Position numbers and translations under genes: made by a program. Under the pieces are notes generated by a model. The model saw only the letters and a list, made by a program, of their open reading frames with translations. It made no database searches and was not told where the DNA came from. Of a DNA stretch of 64,000 bases, positions 11,401-19,843 are shown one piece after another. The number at the start of each line of letters is the position of its first letter. Position 1 is the first letter of the stretch. Source of the stretch: Polychytrium aggregatum (taxonomy: Eukaryota; Chytridiomycota; Chytridiomycetes; Polychytriales); contig NW_026516209.1 in NCBI RefSeq assembly GCF_025602895.1, positions 930,001-994,000 on the forward strand, read 5' to 3'.

Positions 11401-12438
11401 CAGGACATGGACCTGAAAGATGGTCAGGGGTTGCGTTCCATGCCTGCATGCATCCAAAGACTCGCGCATCGAGCGGTAATCAATGCTGCAGACGCGGAGA
11501 GGAGCGTCCGAGCTGAGAGGAGGGGCGTGGACAAGGTCAGAATAATGTTCGACGGTTACTTTATTCTGAACAATGTCCGAAGAACAAACAACAGGAGGAG
11601 GTACATCAAGGAGGGAAAGAGAACTGACAACAGAAGAAGGGGTTTGGGAAGAGCGAAGGGGTTCGGGAGGAACAAGACAAGAAGGGGAAGACGAAGGTGG
11701 GAGCGTAGGAGAGGAGCTTAGATCAATCAAAGGAGTGGAATCATCAAGAAGGGGAGTGACATTGGAGGAAGTGGAGCAAGACGAAAGAGAAGTAGTGCAT
11801 GGAGAGGGGTCGGAATCAACAGAAGGAGGGAGACAAAGAAGACCGCGAGACCAGACAATCTTGGGCTCGGCGGTGCGCAACCAAGGAAAGCCAAGGATAA
11901 GTGGTTGATGTGGAGACCTGATCACATCGAACCGAAGGCGTTGCGAGACGTCCCCGAGAATCACCTCGAGTGGAGCAGTCTCGCGGAGGATGGGGCCAGA
12001 CGACAGCGGCTTACCATCCACGCCTTCCACTGCCAAGGGCGAAGCCTTGGAGCAGGTGGGGACAGAGTGTCGAGCAACAAAGTCCTCGTCGATAAAGTTG
12101 CCAGAGGCACCAGAATCGACAAGTCCTTCGCACGACAGAGAATCACCAGAAGGAAGACGAACAGCGACGGGAACAACCAACGAGCAACGACGAACAGACG
12201 AAACACAAGACTTTGGTTCGGTACCAGCTTCGGCACCAGGGTTGCGGCTAGCACAGACAGTTAACTTTGCCGAGGGTTGGCAGGACAGCTCAGGTATTTG
12301 CACCTGTGGATGAGGTGCAGTTCCCAGTGACACCAGAGGTGCCACGGGTACTATGCCAGAGCTGAGAGTGTCCGCCGGTCCAGAGGCAAGGCGAAGCTGT
12401 CCGCACATCACTGCTTCCCCAGTACTTACCAAAGGCAC
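8416..12438 (-). CDS. pol: Element A Pol polyprotein
   Basis: About 1,340 residues, ending in a TAG that is the last codon before the 3' LTR. Domains in order: retropepsin with canonical LVDSGASGNFID (about residue 110); reverse transcriptase with LDLRGAYNLLRI, MPFGLTNAPATF and catalytic YLDDILIYS; RNase H (VVESDASDFALG, EKELLAIKEAFEAWRHYL); integrase with the zinc-finger CDTC, then MDFITDLP, VVSDRGSQFTS and HPQTDGQTERVNQ (the D, D, E triad); and a C-terminal chromodomain (WEVEEILDSKFVRGKLHYL, DWKGYPVTDRSWEP). No ATG opens the frame. It stays open upstream beyond 12700, overlapping gag in the -1 frame, so expression by -1 frameshift is likely. The frame looks intact. Confidence 0.93.
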   Translation of the reverse strand: MPLVSTGEAVMCGQLRLASGPADTLSSGIVPVAPLVSLGTAPHPQVQIPELSCQPSAKLTVCASRNPGAEAGTEPKSCVSSVRRCSLVVPVAVRLPSGDSLSCEGLVDSGASGNFIDEDFVARHSVPTCSKASPLAVEGVDGKPLSSGPILRETAPLEVILGDVSQRLRFDVIRSPHQPLILGFPWLRTAEPKIVWSRGLLCLPPSVDSDPSPCTTSLSSCSTSSNVTPLLDDSTPLIDLSSSPTLPPSSSPSCLVPPEPLRSSQTPSSVVSSLSLLDVPPPVVCSSDIVQNKVTVEHYSDLVHAPPLSSDAPLRVCSIDYRSMRESLDACRHGTQPLTIFQVHVLPTDEPSTATVEVPAEYKDFLSVFSKQEADSLPPHRPYDCPIDLEPGKSPKFGPLYSLSEPELHALRDYLDENLAKGFVRPSSSPAGSPILFVKKKDGSLRLCVDYRALNGITVKNRYPLPLIGELLDRLRGAKVFTKLDLRGAYNLLRIRSGDEWKTAFRTRYGHFEYLVMPFGLTNAPATFQHFINDVLRTELDQFAIAYLDDILIYSADPSQHVEHVKQVLSKLRAAKLYCKLEKCEFSKTSVSFLGFMVSPEGIGMERSKLSAILDWPIPRNISDLRSFVGFANFYRRFIDGYAKIAGPMTRLFRKTHGFQWSREADKAFRSLKDAFVSEPVLVHPDPSKPFVVESDASDFALGCVLSQRGADDRLHPCSFHSRTLSNAERNYSIYEKELLAIKEAFEAWRHYLEGAQHPVAVLTDHKNLEYLATARILNQRHARWSQFLSRFDIRIQYRPGARNGKADALSRRSDYIPSSASVSRDPPLLLDPAAVIRVLRSRDARSSVASRSDPVDLLQLIAEEQARDPGLDKYRRDPKFVWNGQYLTFQNRIVVPESCRVPALKSCHDPVAVGHPGIRRTLALVSRQFWWQTYRKDVKEYVSTCDTCARSKAPRHKPFGFLLPLQTADRPWGTLTMDFITDLPKSKGHTCIFVVVCSLTKMAHFMSWRSLPSAEETASLFLDNVFRLHGLPDTVVSDRGSQFTSRFWKALCTQLGIQTSLSTAFHPQTDGQTERVNQVINQYLRCYTSYQQDDWAELLPLAEFSYNNLENSSTHASPFLATYGFHPRFEVPVVAGGPDVPSATERVEHLQRNLALLKENLEKAKSDYKHFSDLRRSQAPDLRPGDQVWVLTRNISTTRPSKKLDYQRIGPFTILEAVGTLAFRLDLPKDIKVHPVFHVSLLEPYKKNSLPGRVQAPPPAVVIDGNLEWEVEEILDSKFVRGKLHYLIDWKGYPVTDRSWEPADIVFAPTVAAEYHRRYPDKPGPRRTQDGTRRSLRRR

Positions 12439-12497
12439 CTTACCAATGTCTTCACTTTCGGAAGGCGGTGGGCACGGCTCCGGTTCAAGGCCTTCAC

Positions 12498-13017
12498 TTA
12501 GAACCGGGCCTGGTCGTTTCCCGAACTGAAGTCTTGCACTTCTCCATCTTCGTAAACGATGGTGCGGATGATCCTCGGGCCGGGAGGTCCAGGGGGCGGT
12601 CCGGTAGCTCTGGTAGATCCAAACTTGACGGGGCAGTTTCGTACCAAGTGGCCCTTCTTGCCACAGTACAGGCAGAGTCCAAAGCGGCGGCGGCGTTGTT
12701 TCTCCTCGGCGGTCAGGGGTCCAGAGACGGCAGAGTCCACTTGCATGGGCTCGGAAACAATGTAGGAGGGGTGCGGCGGAGCGAGGACGGGCGCGGGAGC
12801 GATGGCGGGAACGGCAGCGGAGGCGGAACCAAAGGCGAACTGGGAAGACCGGTAGCGGGCAGGCGTGCTTCGGCGCTCTTGACGGCGCTCGCGGATTCGT
12901 GCATCGAGCTCGTTACAAAGCTCGATGTACTCCTCCAGATCTCGTGGCAGAGGGCGAACTCGCGAAAGTTCGTCTCTGACATCATCCGACAAGCCAAGTC
13001 GGAAGAACGAGATCTTT
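12498..13017 (-). pseudogene. gag: Element A gag, 3' part (interrupted by B)
   Basis: C-terminal portion of Gag from ISFFRLGLSDDVRDELSRV to the stop at 12498, with a canonical CCHC zinc knuckle CLYCGKKGHLVRNCPV. The N-terminal part lies at 31913-32370; element B separates them after NDGAK. The two parts sum to 978 nt (325 aa), the same as the B copy. Confidence 0.9.
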
Positions 13018-13338
13018 TGTAAGGAGTGAACAAGCGCAAGGACGAAGACCAAGTGCTTGGTATGAGCTTTATTAGCTTTTAGCCCCGAACACCAAAGAAC
13101 AAGTTTTGTTCGAACTGGTGTTCAACATAGGCTCAGACATGCAGGGCTATTTATAGACCGGGAGAAGGTCGAGGGGCAAAAGTGGGCGAGAAGGGTGGAG
13201 CATCACAGAGAAGCGAGAAGGGGGTGCGAGAGTGGCTGGTGTGCAAGCGAGAGAGGCTTGGCACAGCCCGGGGACATGTGCCGAGCGGTGGGGGAGGCAG
13301 GAAACCAGTAGACGCGGGTGGCAACGGCGCGTGCTCAT
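13018..13338 (-). repeat. 3' LTR of element B, outer piece
   Basis: 321 bp of the 419-bp LTR, ending at CTCAT where element C is inserted. The remaining 98 bp are at 19746-19843. Confidence 0.94.
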
Positions 13339-14128
13339 TGTTAGAGTCCGAAGGGGACTCAACGGCAAAAGAAGAAGTGAGCTCGAAGTGAGCTCAGGGA
13401 AGGCAAGGGTAAAGTCCGAAGTGGACTCGGAGAGGGAGCGAGGGAAGCAAAGATCCGTTCAAGATAAGACTAGTCTCGAAATGAGACGTGAGGAACACTC
13501 AGAGAATAAAGTAGAAGGCACTTTATTTAGTCCTATTTTGAACGCTGAGGTTCGACTACACATCGCGGGGGTCAGGCTATTTATAGACAAGTCCGGACTT
13601 GGCAGCGAAGGGCGGCCAAGGGAGGGAAAAGTGGGCGATCGAGCAGGGCGAAGGGGCGATGCACGAACGAGGGCCGAGAAGGACCACCGAGACAGGCAGA
13701 GAACCAAAGCGAGGGAGGCGCAAGCAAAAGCGAAGCACCTGGCAGGAGAAACGTGCAAAGGCGAAGCAATGTGACTCAACGTCCAAGAAGCGGATTGGTC
13801 AAGTATAAGGTTGGGGCAAATGCATGCGAGATGAACAAGAGATCGGGGCGGTCAGGCAGGTCATGAGTCACCGGTGGTGGGACACATGACCGGCAGCCGA
13901 ATTGCAACCAATCGCAGCAAGGCGCGTGCACAAACAAACCGGCGCGTGCGAAGAAGACAAAGGAAGCGGAGCAGCGCGGGGAAACGGAAGTGCGGAAGGA
14001 GCGGAAATGGCAGGCAAAAGGCGGAAAATTGGAGGGGAACTGCAAAGCTACACACAAACAAACAGAAAGGCAAAAGAACAGCCAAGTGTGCAGTCAAAGT
14101 GGAGAACAAGCAGAAGCTATCCCTAACA
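13339..14128 (-). repeat. 3' LTR of element C (family 2)
   Basis: 790 bp, with TATAAATA and AATAAA on the minus strand. It matches 18951-19740. Confidence 0.94.
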
Positions 14129-14140
14129 TCATCCCCTTCC

Positions 14141-17100
14141 TTAGCGACGAACTCCGGGCGTCGCCTTCGGCTTTGAGGGATAGCGAAGGTGGAAGTCAGC
14201 AACAAGATCAGTGGCGTGGGAAACATTGGCAGCGGGCTCCCAAGACCGGTCAGTCTCGGAATAGCCCTTCCACTGAACCAAGTACTGTAAGCGACCACGG
14301 AAGAGCCGAGAATCGAGAACAGTCTCGACCTCAAACTCTTCCTGGGAGTCAACAAGAATGGGTGGAGGTTCGGGTTGGGTGAACTCGGGAACAATGTCCT
14401 TCGTTCGGGGTTCAAGGAGGGATACATGAAAGACGGGGTGGACTTTGAGTGTGGAAGGGAGTTTAAGTTCAAAGGCAACGGGGTTGATGCGGCGAAGAAC
14501 TTTAAAGGGGCCAAGCTTTTTCTGATCAAGCTTGTTGGAGGGACGAAGGGTGCGGATGTGGCGACGATCAAGAAAAACGAGGTCGCCAACGGAGATGTCG
14601 GGAGTGGGGAGACGGGATTTGTTGGCCTGCAAAGTGTAGGACTCTTGGGCAACCCGGAGGTTGGCCTTGAGATCCTCGAGAACGGTCTGAAGTCGGTCGA
14701 CACGTTCTTCGGCAGAGGGCACAACAGAAGGATCACGGATGATGGAGGGATCAAAAATGGGGTGATGGCCATGGACTGCAAAGAAGGGAGTCATGCCAGT
14801 GGAGGTGTTTTCCGAGTTGTTGTAAGTGAACTCGGCAAGGGGAAGGTGAAGGGTCCAGTCGTCTTGCAGGTAATTGCAATGGATACGCAAATACTGCTCG
14901 ATGACCTGGTTGAGAACCTCGGTCGAACCGTCGGTCTCGGGGTGGAAGGCAGAAGAAAGGGAAATCTTCGTCTTCAGAAGCTCATTGAAGCGCCTCCAGA
15001 AGGCCGAAGTAAACTGAGTTCCTCGGTCCGAAACAATAGACCGGGGACAACCATGCAAGCGGAAGATGTGGGAGAGGAAGAGTTCGGCGGTTTGCTCGCC
15101 TGTAACCGTCTTCGTGGTGGGCACAAAGTGTGCTTGTTTGGACAGGCGGTCCTTAACCACGAAGATGGAGTCAAAGCCGTTCGAAGGTGGGAGATCCGTG
15201 ATGAAGTCCATCGACAGGTCCCACCAACGTTCGGAAGGAACGGGGAGAGGGTGAAGTAAACCATAAGGGGAGTGACGGGACGGCTTGGCTCGCTGGCACG
15301 CTTCACAATTAGCAATGAAGCGACGCACAGACTTACGAAGCCGGGGCCAGTGAAAGTCCCGGGAGATGAGCTCAACGGTCTTGGCAAGACCAAAGTGACC
15401 AGCGGCAGCGGAGCAGTGACGTTGCTCAAACACTTTGAGCTGGAGCTCGGGGGAAGGGACAACGATCAGGTCTTTAAAGTAAAGGAGACCGTCACGGAAG
15501 GAGTAATCGCCATCAAGACGTTTGGCGTTGAAGTCAGAAAGAAGGGAACAAGAAAGGGTGGCAGCTCGAATCTCGGAAAGAAAATCGGGGTTCGAGCCGA
15601 TAACGGTGATGCTGTCGAGAGAAATAGACTCGAACAGCTGAAGGAAGTTGGTGGAGTGGAGGGAGTCACCAGGCTTTATCTCAAAGTCAGAACGGCGACT
15701 GAGAGCATCGGCTTTGGTGTTGAGGCGACCAGGGCGGTGGTAAATGCGAAAAGCAAAATCAGAAAGGAATTGGGCCCACCGGAACTGGCGGCGAGAAAGT
15801 TGGGAAGCGGAAGTGAACCGGGTGAGGTTCTGGTGATCAGAGAAAACAAGAGTGGGATGATCGGGGTCGGCAGCCATCAAGTAATGACGCCAGGCAGTAA
15901 AGGAATCGACAATAGCAAGGAGCTCTTTGTCGTGGGTGTCATAATTCACCTCGGCGGGACGGAATTGCCGAGAGTGAAAAGCAACGGGGTGAAGAGCGCC
16001 GTCAGGGTCAAACTGGGAAAGGACGGCACCCAGAGCAAAGTCAGAAGCATCGGGCTCGATGACAGCGGGTTTGGAGAAATCAAAGTAACGAAGAATAGGT
16101 GCGGAAGTGAATGAACGTTTAAGAGAATCAAAAGCCTCTTGGGCCTCGGGAGACCAAGAGAAGGTGGAGGATTTGGTGGTGAGTGAAGTCAAAGGACGAG
16201 CAAGTGCGGAAAAGTCCTTGACGAAGCGGCGGTAAAAGTTTGCGAAACCAATAAAAACTTGGATGTCGCGAGCAGAAGAGGGAACAGGCCAAAGGGAAAC
16301 GGCCTCGACCTTGGCAGGGTCCATTTTAATGCCATCGGCAGAAATGATCATGCCGAGAAAGTCAACTTCAGAAAGGTCAAAAGAACACTTGGCCGGATTG
16401 ACCTTAAGAGAGTGTTCACGAAGGCGAGAAAGAACAAGCTTAACATGCTCCTCATGCTCCAGGGGATCTTTTGAGAAGATCAGGATGTCGTCAAGATAAA
16501 TGACAACACAGACACCAAGGAGGTCCGAGAAGATGTCGTTCATAAAAAACTGAAAAGCAGCGGGGGCATTCGAAAGACCAAAGGGGATAACATTGTACTC
16601 GTAAGAGCCAGATTTGCAAACAAAAGCAGTCTTCCACTCATCGCCCTTCTTGACACGAACCAAGTGGTAAGCATCAGGAAGGTCAAGGTGTGAGAAGACG
16701 CGGGCAGAAGAAAGTTTATCCAGAAGATCCTGGAAGAGGGGAAGAGGGTAGCGGTTCTTCTTCGTGATGGCATTGAGGCCCCGGTAGTCGACGCAAAGGC
16801 GAAGACCACCATTGGGCTTCTTCACGAAGAAGCAGGGAGCACCAACGGGAGAAGAGGATTTGGAGATCCAACCACGTGCGAGGGCGTTGGTCAGATACTC
16901 CGAAAGAGCAGATTCCTCGGCCGGGGACAAAGGATAGACTTTCCCCGGCTTTGGCAAACGAGGTTCCTTTCCATCCTCGGTCCGTACAAACTCAATAGAC
17001 AAGTCATACGGACGGTGAGGAGGCAAGGAAGAAGGAGGGTCAGACTTGAGGCTGAAAACGTCGCCAAACTCATTGTATTTGAGCGGGACACCTCGAGAGT

Positions 17101-18016
17101 CAACAGGGGTGCCAGACTCGGCATACACCTTCGTCGTGAGCACGGACCTTATCGACACCGTAGGATACGTCTCCGGCGAAGGAGGACGGATATCCATTTG
17201 GGCAGCGAAAATGTCGAGCTTGTCTTCCCGTGCAAGACGGAGAAGACTCGCCGCATTAACGAGCTCAATGTCGGGCGAAGATAAAGCCGTTGGCTCTTCA
17301 GAAAGCGAAGCAGAGTCAAGGCGGGAAGAAAGGGAAGGCGAAGTGCCAAAGGAGGGAACCGGTGTAAGGGAAGGACCGGAGGGAGGAGTCAAAGGCGAAG
17401 TGCCCGAAGGGGGAGGCGAATAGCCGGAAGGGGACGAAGTGTCCAAGGAGGAAGCAGAGACATCCGCGAGGATGTGTCCATCAGCAAGGCAAGAGGGATC
17501 GGAGAACGAAAGGGAGAGGGACTTCCAATTGACAACTGGATTATGCAAGCGCATCCAGGGAAGACCAAGAGTGATGGGAGTGGTGGAGAGTCGAGTCACA
17601 AGAAAAGAAATCGACTCGGTGTGGGAACCAATGGTCAACGTCACAGGAACGGTTTGGAAACGAATGAAACCGGCCGAAGAACCATCAGCAAGGGAAACGG
17701 AGTAGGGAGTAGAAAGAGGGATAAGAGAGAGTTTATGGAGATCCGCAAAGGCAGGATCAATGAGGGCAAGAGCGGTGCATCCATCATCAATAAAGACAGA
17801 AAGGGAGATGGAGACCGGGCCAGAAAGACTCATGACGACAAGGGTGGCCGGAAGAAGAAGCTTATCGTCCGATAATGACGAGTCAGAGGGGGAAGATGTT
17901 CGTATCGCCGAACAGACCACCTCGCTTACTTGCGAGGTGCTGCTCGGCTGTGGGCATTTCCCGAGTTCCGTTTGACCAGAACCGGGCACTGCTGAACATC
18001 GCGACTGCCGGGACAA
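14141..18016 (-). CDS. pol: Element C Pol polyprotein
   Basis: Open frame of about 1,291 residues ending just before the polypurine tract. Order: a retropepsin-like domain with FIDDGCTALALID (Asp where Ser/Thr is normal), RT with VFSHLDLPDAYHLVRV, IPFGLSNAPAAFQ and IYLDDILIFS, RNase H (IEPDASDFALGAVLSQF, THDKELLAIVDSFTAWRHYL), integrase (CEACQRAKPSRH, MDFITDLPPSNG, IVSDRGTQFTS, ETDGSTEVLNQ), and a chromodomain (FEVETVLDSRLFRGRLQYL, QWKGYSETDRSWEP). The frame overlaps the end of gag (stop 17926) by about 90 nt in the -1 frame, so -1 frameshifting is the likely route of expression. Domain layout equals element A's Pol, but sequence identity is low enough to define a second family. Confidence 0.92.
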   Translation of the reverse strand: MSRQSRCSAVPGSGQTELGKCPQPSSTSQVSEVVCSAIRTSSPSDSSLSDDKLLLPATLVVMSLSGPVSISLSVFIDDGCTALALIDPAFADLHKLSLIPLSTPYSVSLADGSSAGFIRFQTVPVTLTIGSHTESISFLVTRLSTTPITLGLPWMRLHNPVVNWKSLSLSFSDPSCLADGHILADVSASSLDTSSPSGYSPPPSGTSPLTPPSGPSLTPVPSFGTSPSLSSRLDSASLSEEPTALSSPDIELVNAASLLRLAREDKLDIFAAQMDIRPPSPETYPTVSIRSVLTTKVYAESGTPVDSRGVPLKYNEFGDVFSLKSDPPSSLPPHRPYDLSIEFVRTEDGKEPRLPKPGKVYPLSPAEESALSEYLTNALARGWISKSSSPVGAPCFFVKKPNGGLRLCVDYRGLNAITKKNRYPLPLFQDLLDKLSSARVFSHLDLPDAYHLVRVKKGDEWKTAFVCKSGSYEYNVIPFGLSNAPAAFQFFMNDIFSDLLGVCVVIYLDDILIFSKDPLEHEEHVKLVLSRLREHSLKVNPAKCSFDLSEVDFLGMIISADGIKMDPAKVEAVSLWPVPSSARDIQVFIGFANFYRRFVKDFSALARPLTSLTTKSSTFSWSPEAQEAFDSLKRSFTSAPILRYFDFSKPAVIEPDASDFALGAVLSQFDPDGALHPVAFHSRQFRPAEVNYDTHDKELLAIVDSFTAWRHYLMAADPDHPTLVFSDHQNLTRFTSASQLSRRQFRWAQFLSDFAFRIYHRPGRLNTKADALSRRSDFEIKPGDSLHSTNFLQLFESISLDSITVIGSNPDFLSEIRAATLSCSLLSDFNAKRLDGDYSFRDGLLYFKDLIVVPSPELQLKVFEQRHCSAAAGHFGLAKTVELISRDFHWPRLRKSVRRFIANCEACQRAKPSRHSPYGLLHPLPVPSERWWDLSMDFITDLPPSNGFDSIFVVKDRLSKQAHFVPTTKTVTGEQTAELFLSHIFRLHGCPRSIVSDRGTQFTSAFWRRFNELLKTKISLSSAFHPETDGSTEVLNQVIEQYLRIHCNYLQDDWTLHLPLAEFTYNNSENTSTGMTPFFAVHGHHPIFDPSIIRDPSVVPSAEERVDRLQTVLEDLKANLRVAQESYTLQANKSRLPTPDISVGDLVFLDRRHIRTLRPSNKLDQKKLGPFKVLRRINPVAFELKLPSTLKVHPVFHVSLLEPRTKDIVPEFTQPEPPPILVDSQEEFEVETVLDSRLFRGRLQYLVQWKGYSETDRSWEPAANVSHATDLVADFHLRYPSKPKATPGVRR

Positions 18017-18879
18017 GACTTTTCCCCGCAGTACAGGCAGAGACCCTGCTCACGACGTCGCTTTTTCTCGACGTCGGAGAGCTTAGCAGGGCGGACCGAG
18101 ACAGAGTCAAGGTCCATGGGAGTGGGTGCAGAAGAGGAGGAAGAAGAAACATGCGCGGGAGAATGGTGGTGATGGGGAGCAGAGCGAGAAGAAGGAGGAG
18201 GAGGTTGGGAACGGGAGGAGATCTTGAGACGATGGAGGGCATCGTCGTACTCGACCGCTGCCTTGATCAACTCAGGCAGGGAAGCGGGAGCGGGGCGGAG
18301 ACCGATGAGGTGGAACTTGACCTCAGACTTCAAACCCTCCTTGAAGAAGTGCATCTTGGTGGGTTCATCAGTCTGGACGCGGGCGGCGAGCTGGACGAAG
18401 CGGGTGGCGAAGGCTTGGCAGGACTTGAGCTGGACCAAGCGCTTGAGGTCGTTCAAGGCCTTATCTTGCGAGGAGGCCGTGTCCTCACCGAAGGTCGACT
18501 TGAGGGCAACTTCAAAATCCGCGAAGGAAGCCGGGAAGCGGTTGGCCATGTAGAAGGCGGCCTCGTACCACTTGAAGGCTTCACCGCGGAGGAAGGAGGT
18601 GGCGTACAGGACCTTCTGGCGCTCGGGCGCGAAGAAGGCAGGATCGGCGAGGAAAACCAGGTGGCACTGGGCGAGGAAGGCCGTCGTTTCATCGCGGGAA
18701 CCTAGGAACTCCTTGGGCTTGTTGACCTGGTAGACCTGGCGGGGAGCGGCGGCGGGAGCTTGCAGATCTTGGATCTGACGATGGAGAGCAGCGTTCTGGG
18801 TCATGAGGGCGTTCATACGCTCCTCCATGCGCGCCAGATACGCGTTGAGGTCTGCAGGGGGTGCAGCAGGCTCAGCCAT
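17926..18879 (-). CDS. gag: Element C Gag
   Basis: 317 aa from the ATG at 18879 (MAEPAAPPADLNAYLARMEE) to the stop at 17926. The N-terminal coiled-coil segment is followed by a retrotrans_gag-type core (VLYATSFLRGEAFKWYEAA, FATRFVQLAARVQTDEPTK). A Ser/Pro/His-rich linker leads to a terminal cysteine cluster CLYCGEKSCPGSRDVQQC, which resembles a zinc knuckle but lacks the CCHC histidine spacing. It packages element RNA into virus-like particles. Confidence 0.9.
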   Translation of the reverse strand: MAEPAAPPADLNAYLARMEERMNALMTQNAALHRQIQDLQAPAAAPRQVYQVNKPKEFLGSRDETTAFLAQCHLVFLADPAFFAPERQKVLYATSFLRGEAFKWYEAAFYMANRFPASFADFEVALKSTFGEDTASSQDKALNDLKRLVQLKSCQAFATRFVQLAARVQTDEPTKMHFFKEGLKSEVKFHLIGLRPAPASLPELIKAAVEYDDALHRLKISSRSQPPPPSSRSAPHHHHSPAHVSSSSSSAPTPMDLDSVSVRPAKLSDVEKKRRREQGLCLYCGEKSCPGSRDVQQCPVLVKRNSGNAHSRAAPRK

Positions 18880-18936
18880 CGGATCGACGAGGGAAAGAGA
18901 GGCGAAAGAAGAAGAAAGGCCGGGAAGCCAAGAGGG

Positions 18937-18948
18937 AGCGTTCAAAAT
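18937..18948 (-). promoter_or_regulatory. Element C self-complementary primer-binding site
   Basis: On the minus strand ATTTTGAACGCT begins 2 nt after the 5' LTR. It is the exact reverse complement of AGCGTTCAAAAT within the LTR. No match to a tRNA 3' end (TGG start) is present. Confidence 0.8.
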
Positions 18949-18950
18949 GA

Positions 18951-19740
18951 TGTTAGAGTCCGAAGGGGACTCAACGGCAAAAGAAGAAGTGAGCTCGAAG
19001 TGAGCTCAGGGAAGGCAAGGGTAAAGTCCGAAGTGGACTCGGAGAGGGAGCGAGGGAAGCAAAGATCCGTTCAAGATAAGACTAGTCTCGAAATGAGACG
19101 TGAGGAACACTCAGAGAATAAAGTAGAAGGCACTTTATTTAGTCCTATTTTGAACGCTGAGGTTCGACTACACATCGCGGGGGTCAGGCTATTTATAGAC
19201 AAGTCCGGACTTGGCAGCGAAGGGCGGCCAAGGGAGGGAAAAGTGGGCGATCGAGCAGGGCGAAGGGGCGATGCACGAACGAGGGCCGAGAAGGACCACC
19301 GAGACAGGCAGAGAACCAAAGCGAGGGAGGCGCAAGCAAAAGCGAAGCACCTGGCAGGAGAAACGTGCAAAGGCGAAGCAATGTGACTCAACGTCCAAGA
19401 AGCGGATTGGTCAAGTATAAGGTTGGGGCAAATGCATGCGAGATGAACAAGAGATCGGGGCGGTCAGGCAGGTCATGAGTCACCGGTGGTGGGACACATG
19501 ACCGGCAGCCGAATTGCAACCAATCGCAGCAAGGCGCGTGCACAAACAAACCGGCGCGTGCGAAGAAGACAAAGGAAGCGGAGCAGCGCGGGGAAACGGA
19601 AGTGCGGAAGGAGCGGAAATGGCAGGCAAAAGGCGGAAAATTGGAGGGGAACTGCAAAGCTACACACAAACAAACAGAAAGGCAAAAGAACAGCCAAGTG
19701 TGCAGTCAAAGTGGAGAACAAGCAGAAGCTATCCCTAACA
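18951..19740 (-). repeat. 5' LTR of element C (family 2)
   Basis: 790 bp, same sequence as 13339-14128. It drives minus-strand transcription from a TATAAATA box. Confidence 0.94.
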
Positions 19741-19745
19741 CTCAT

Positions 19746-19843
19746 GCATGGGGGCAAACAAACACGTGGGGACTCATGATTGGTGCGGAGGGCGAGAGCA
19801 TGCGGGACAATCTCATTGGTCCGTTGTGATGCTGGTCATCACA
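19746..19843 (-). repeat. 3' LTR of element B, inner piece
   Basis: 98 bp completing the 419-bp LTR interrupted by C. Ends GGTCATCACA next to the polypurine tract. Confidence 0.93.

Larger units (their letters stand above)
13339..19740 (-). mobile_element. Element C: chromovirus, family 2, inserted in B's 3' LTR
   Basis: 6,402 bp, minus orientation, LTRs 13339-14128 and 18951-19740 (790 bp each, TGTTAGAG...CCCTAACA), apparently identical. Flanking duplication CTCAT at 13334-13338 and 19741-19745. The polypurine tract AAGGAAGGGGATGA borders the 3' LTR, and the self-complementary PBS is at 18937-18948. Gag and Pol are both open, with Pol in the -1 frame relative to Gag. It looks full-length and potentially active. 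Confidence 0.95.

Noticed and set aside
14375-16114. Long plus-strand frames of 294 and 280 codons
   Set aside because: They lie antisense to element C Pol, recur unchanged antisense to D Pol (28668-29552, 27813-28655), and have no family similarity; shadows of biased codon use.
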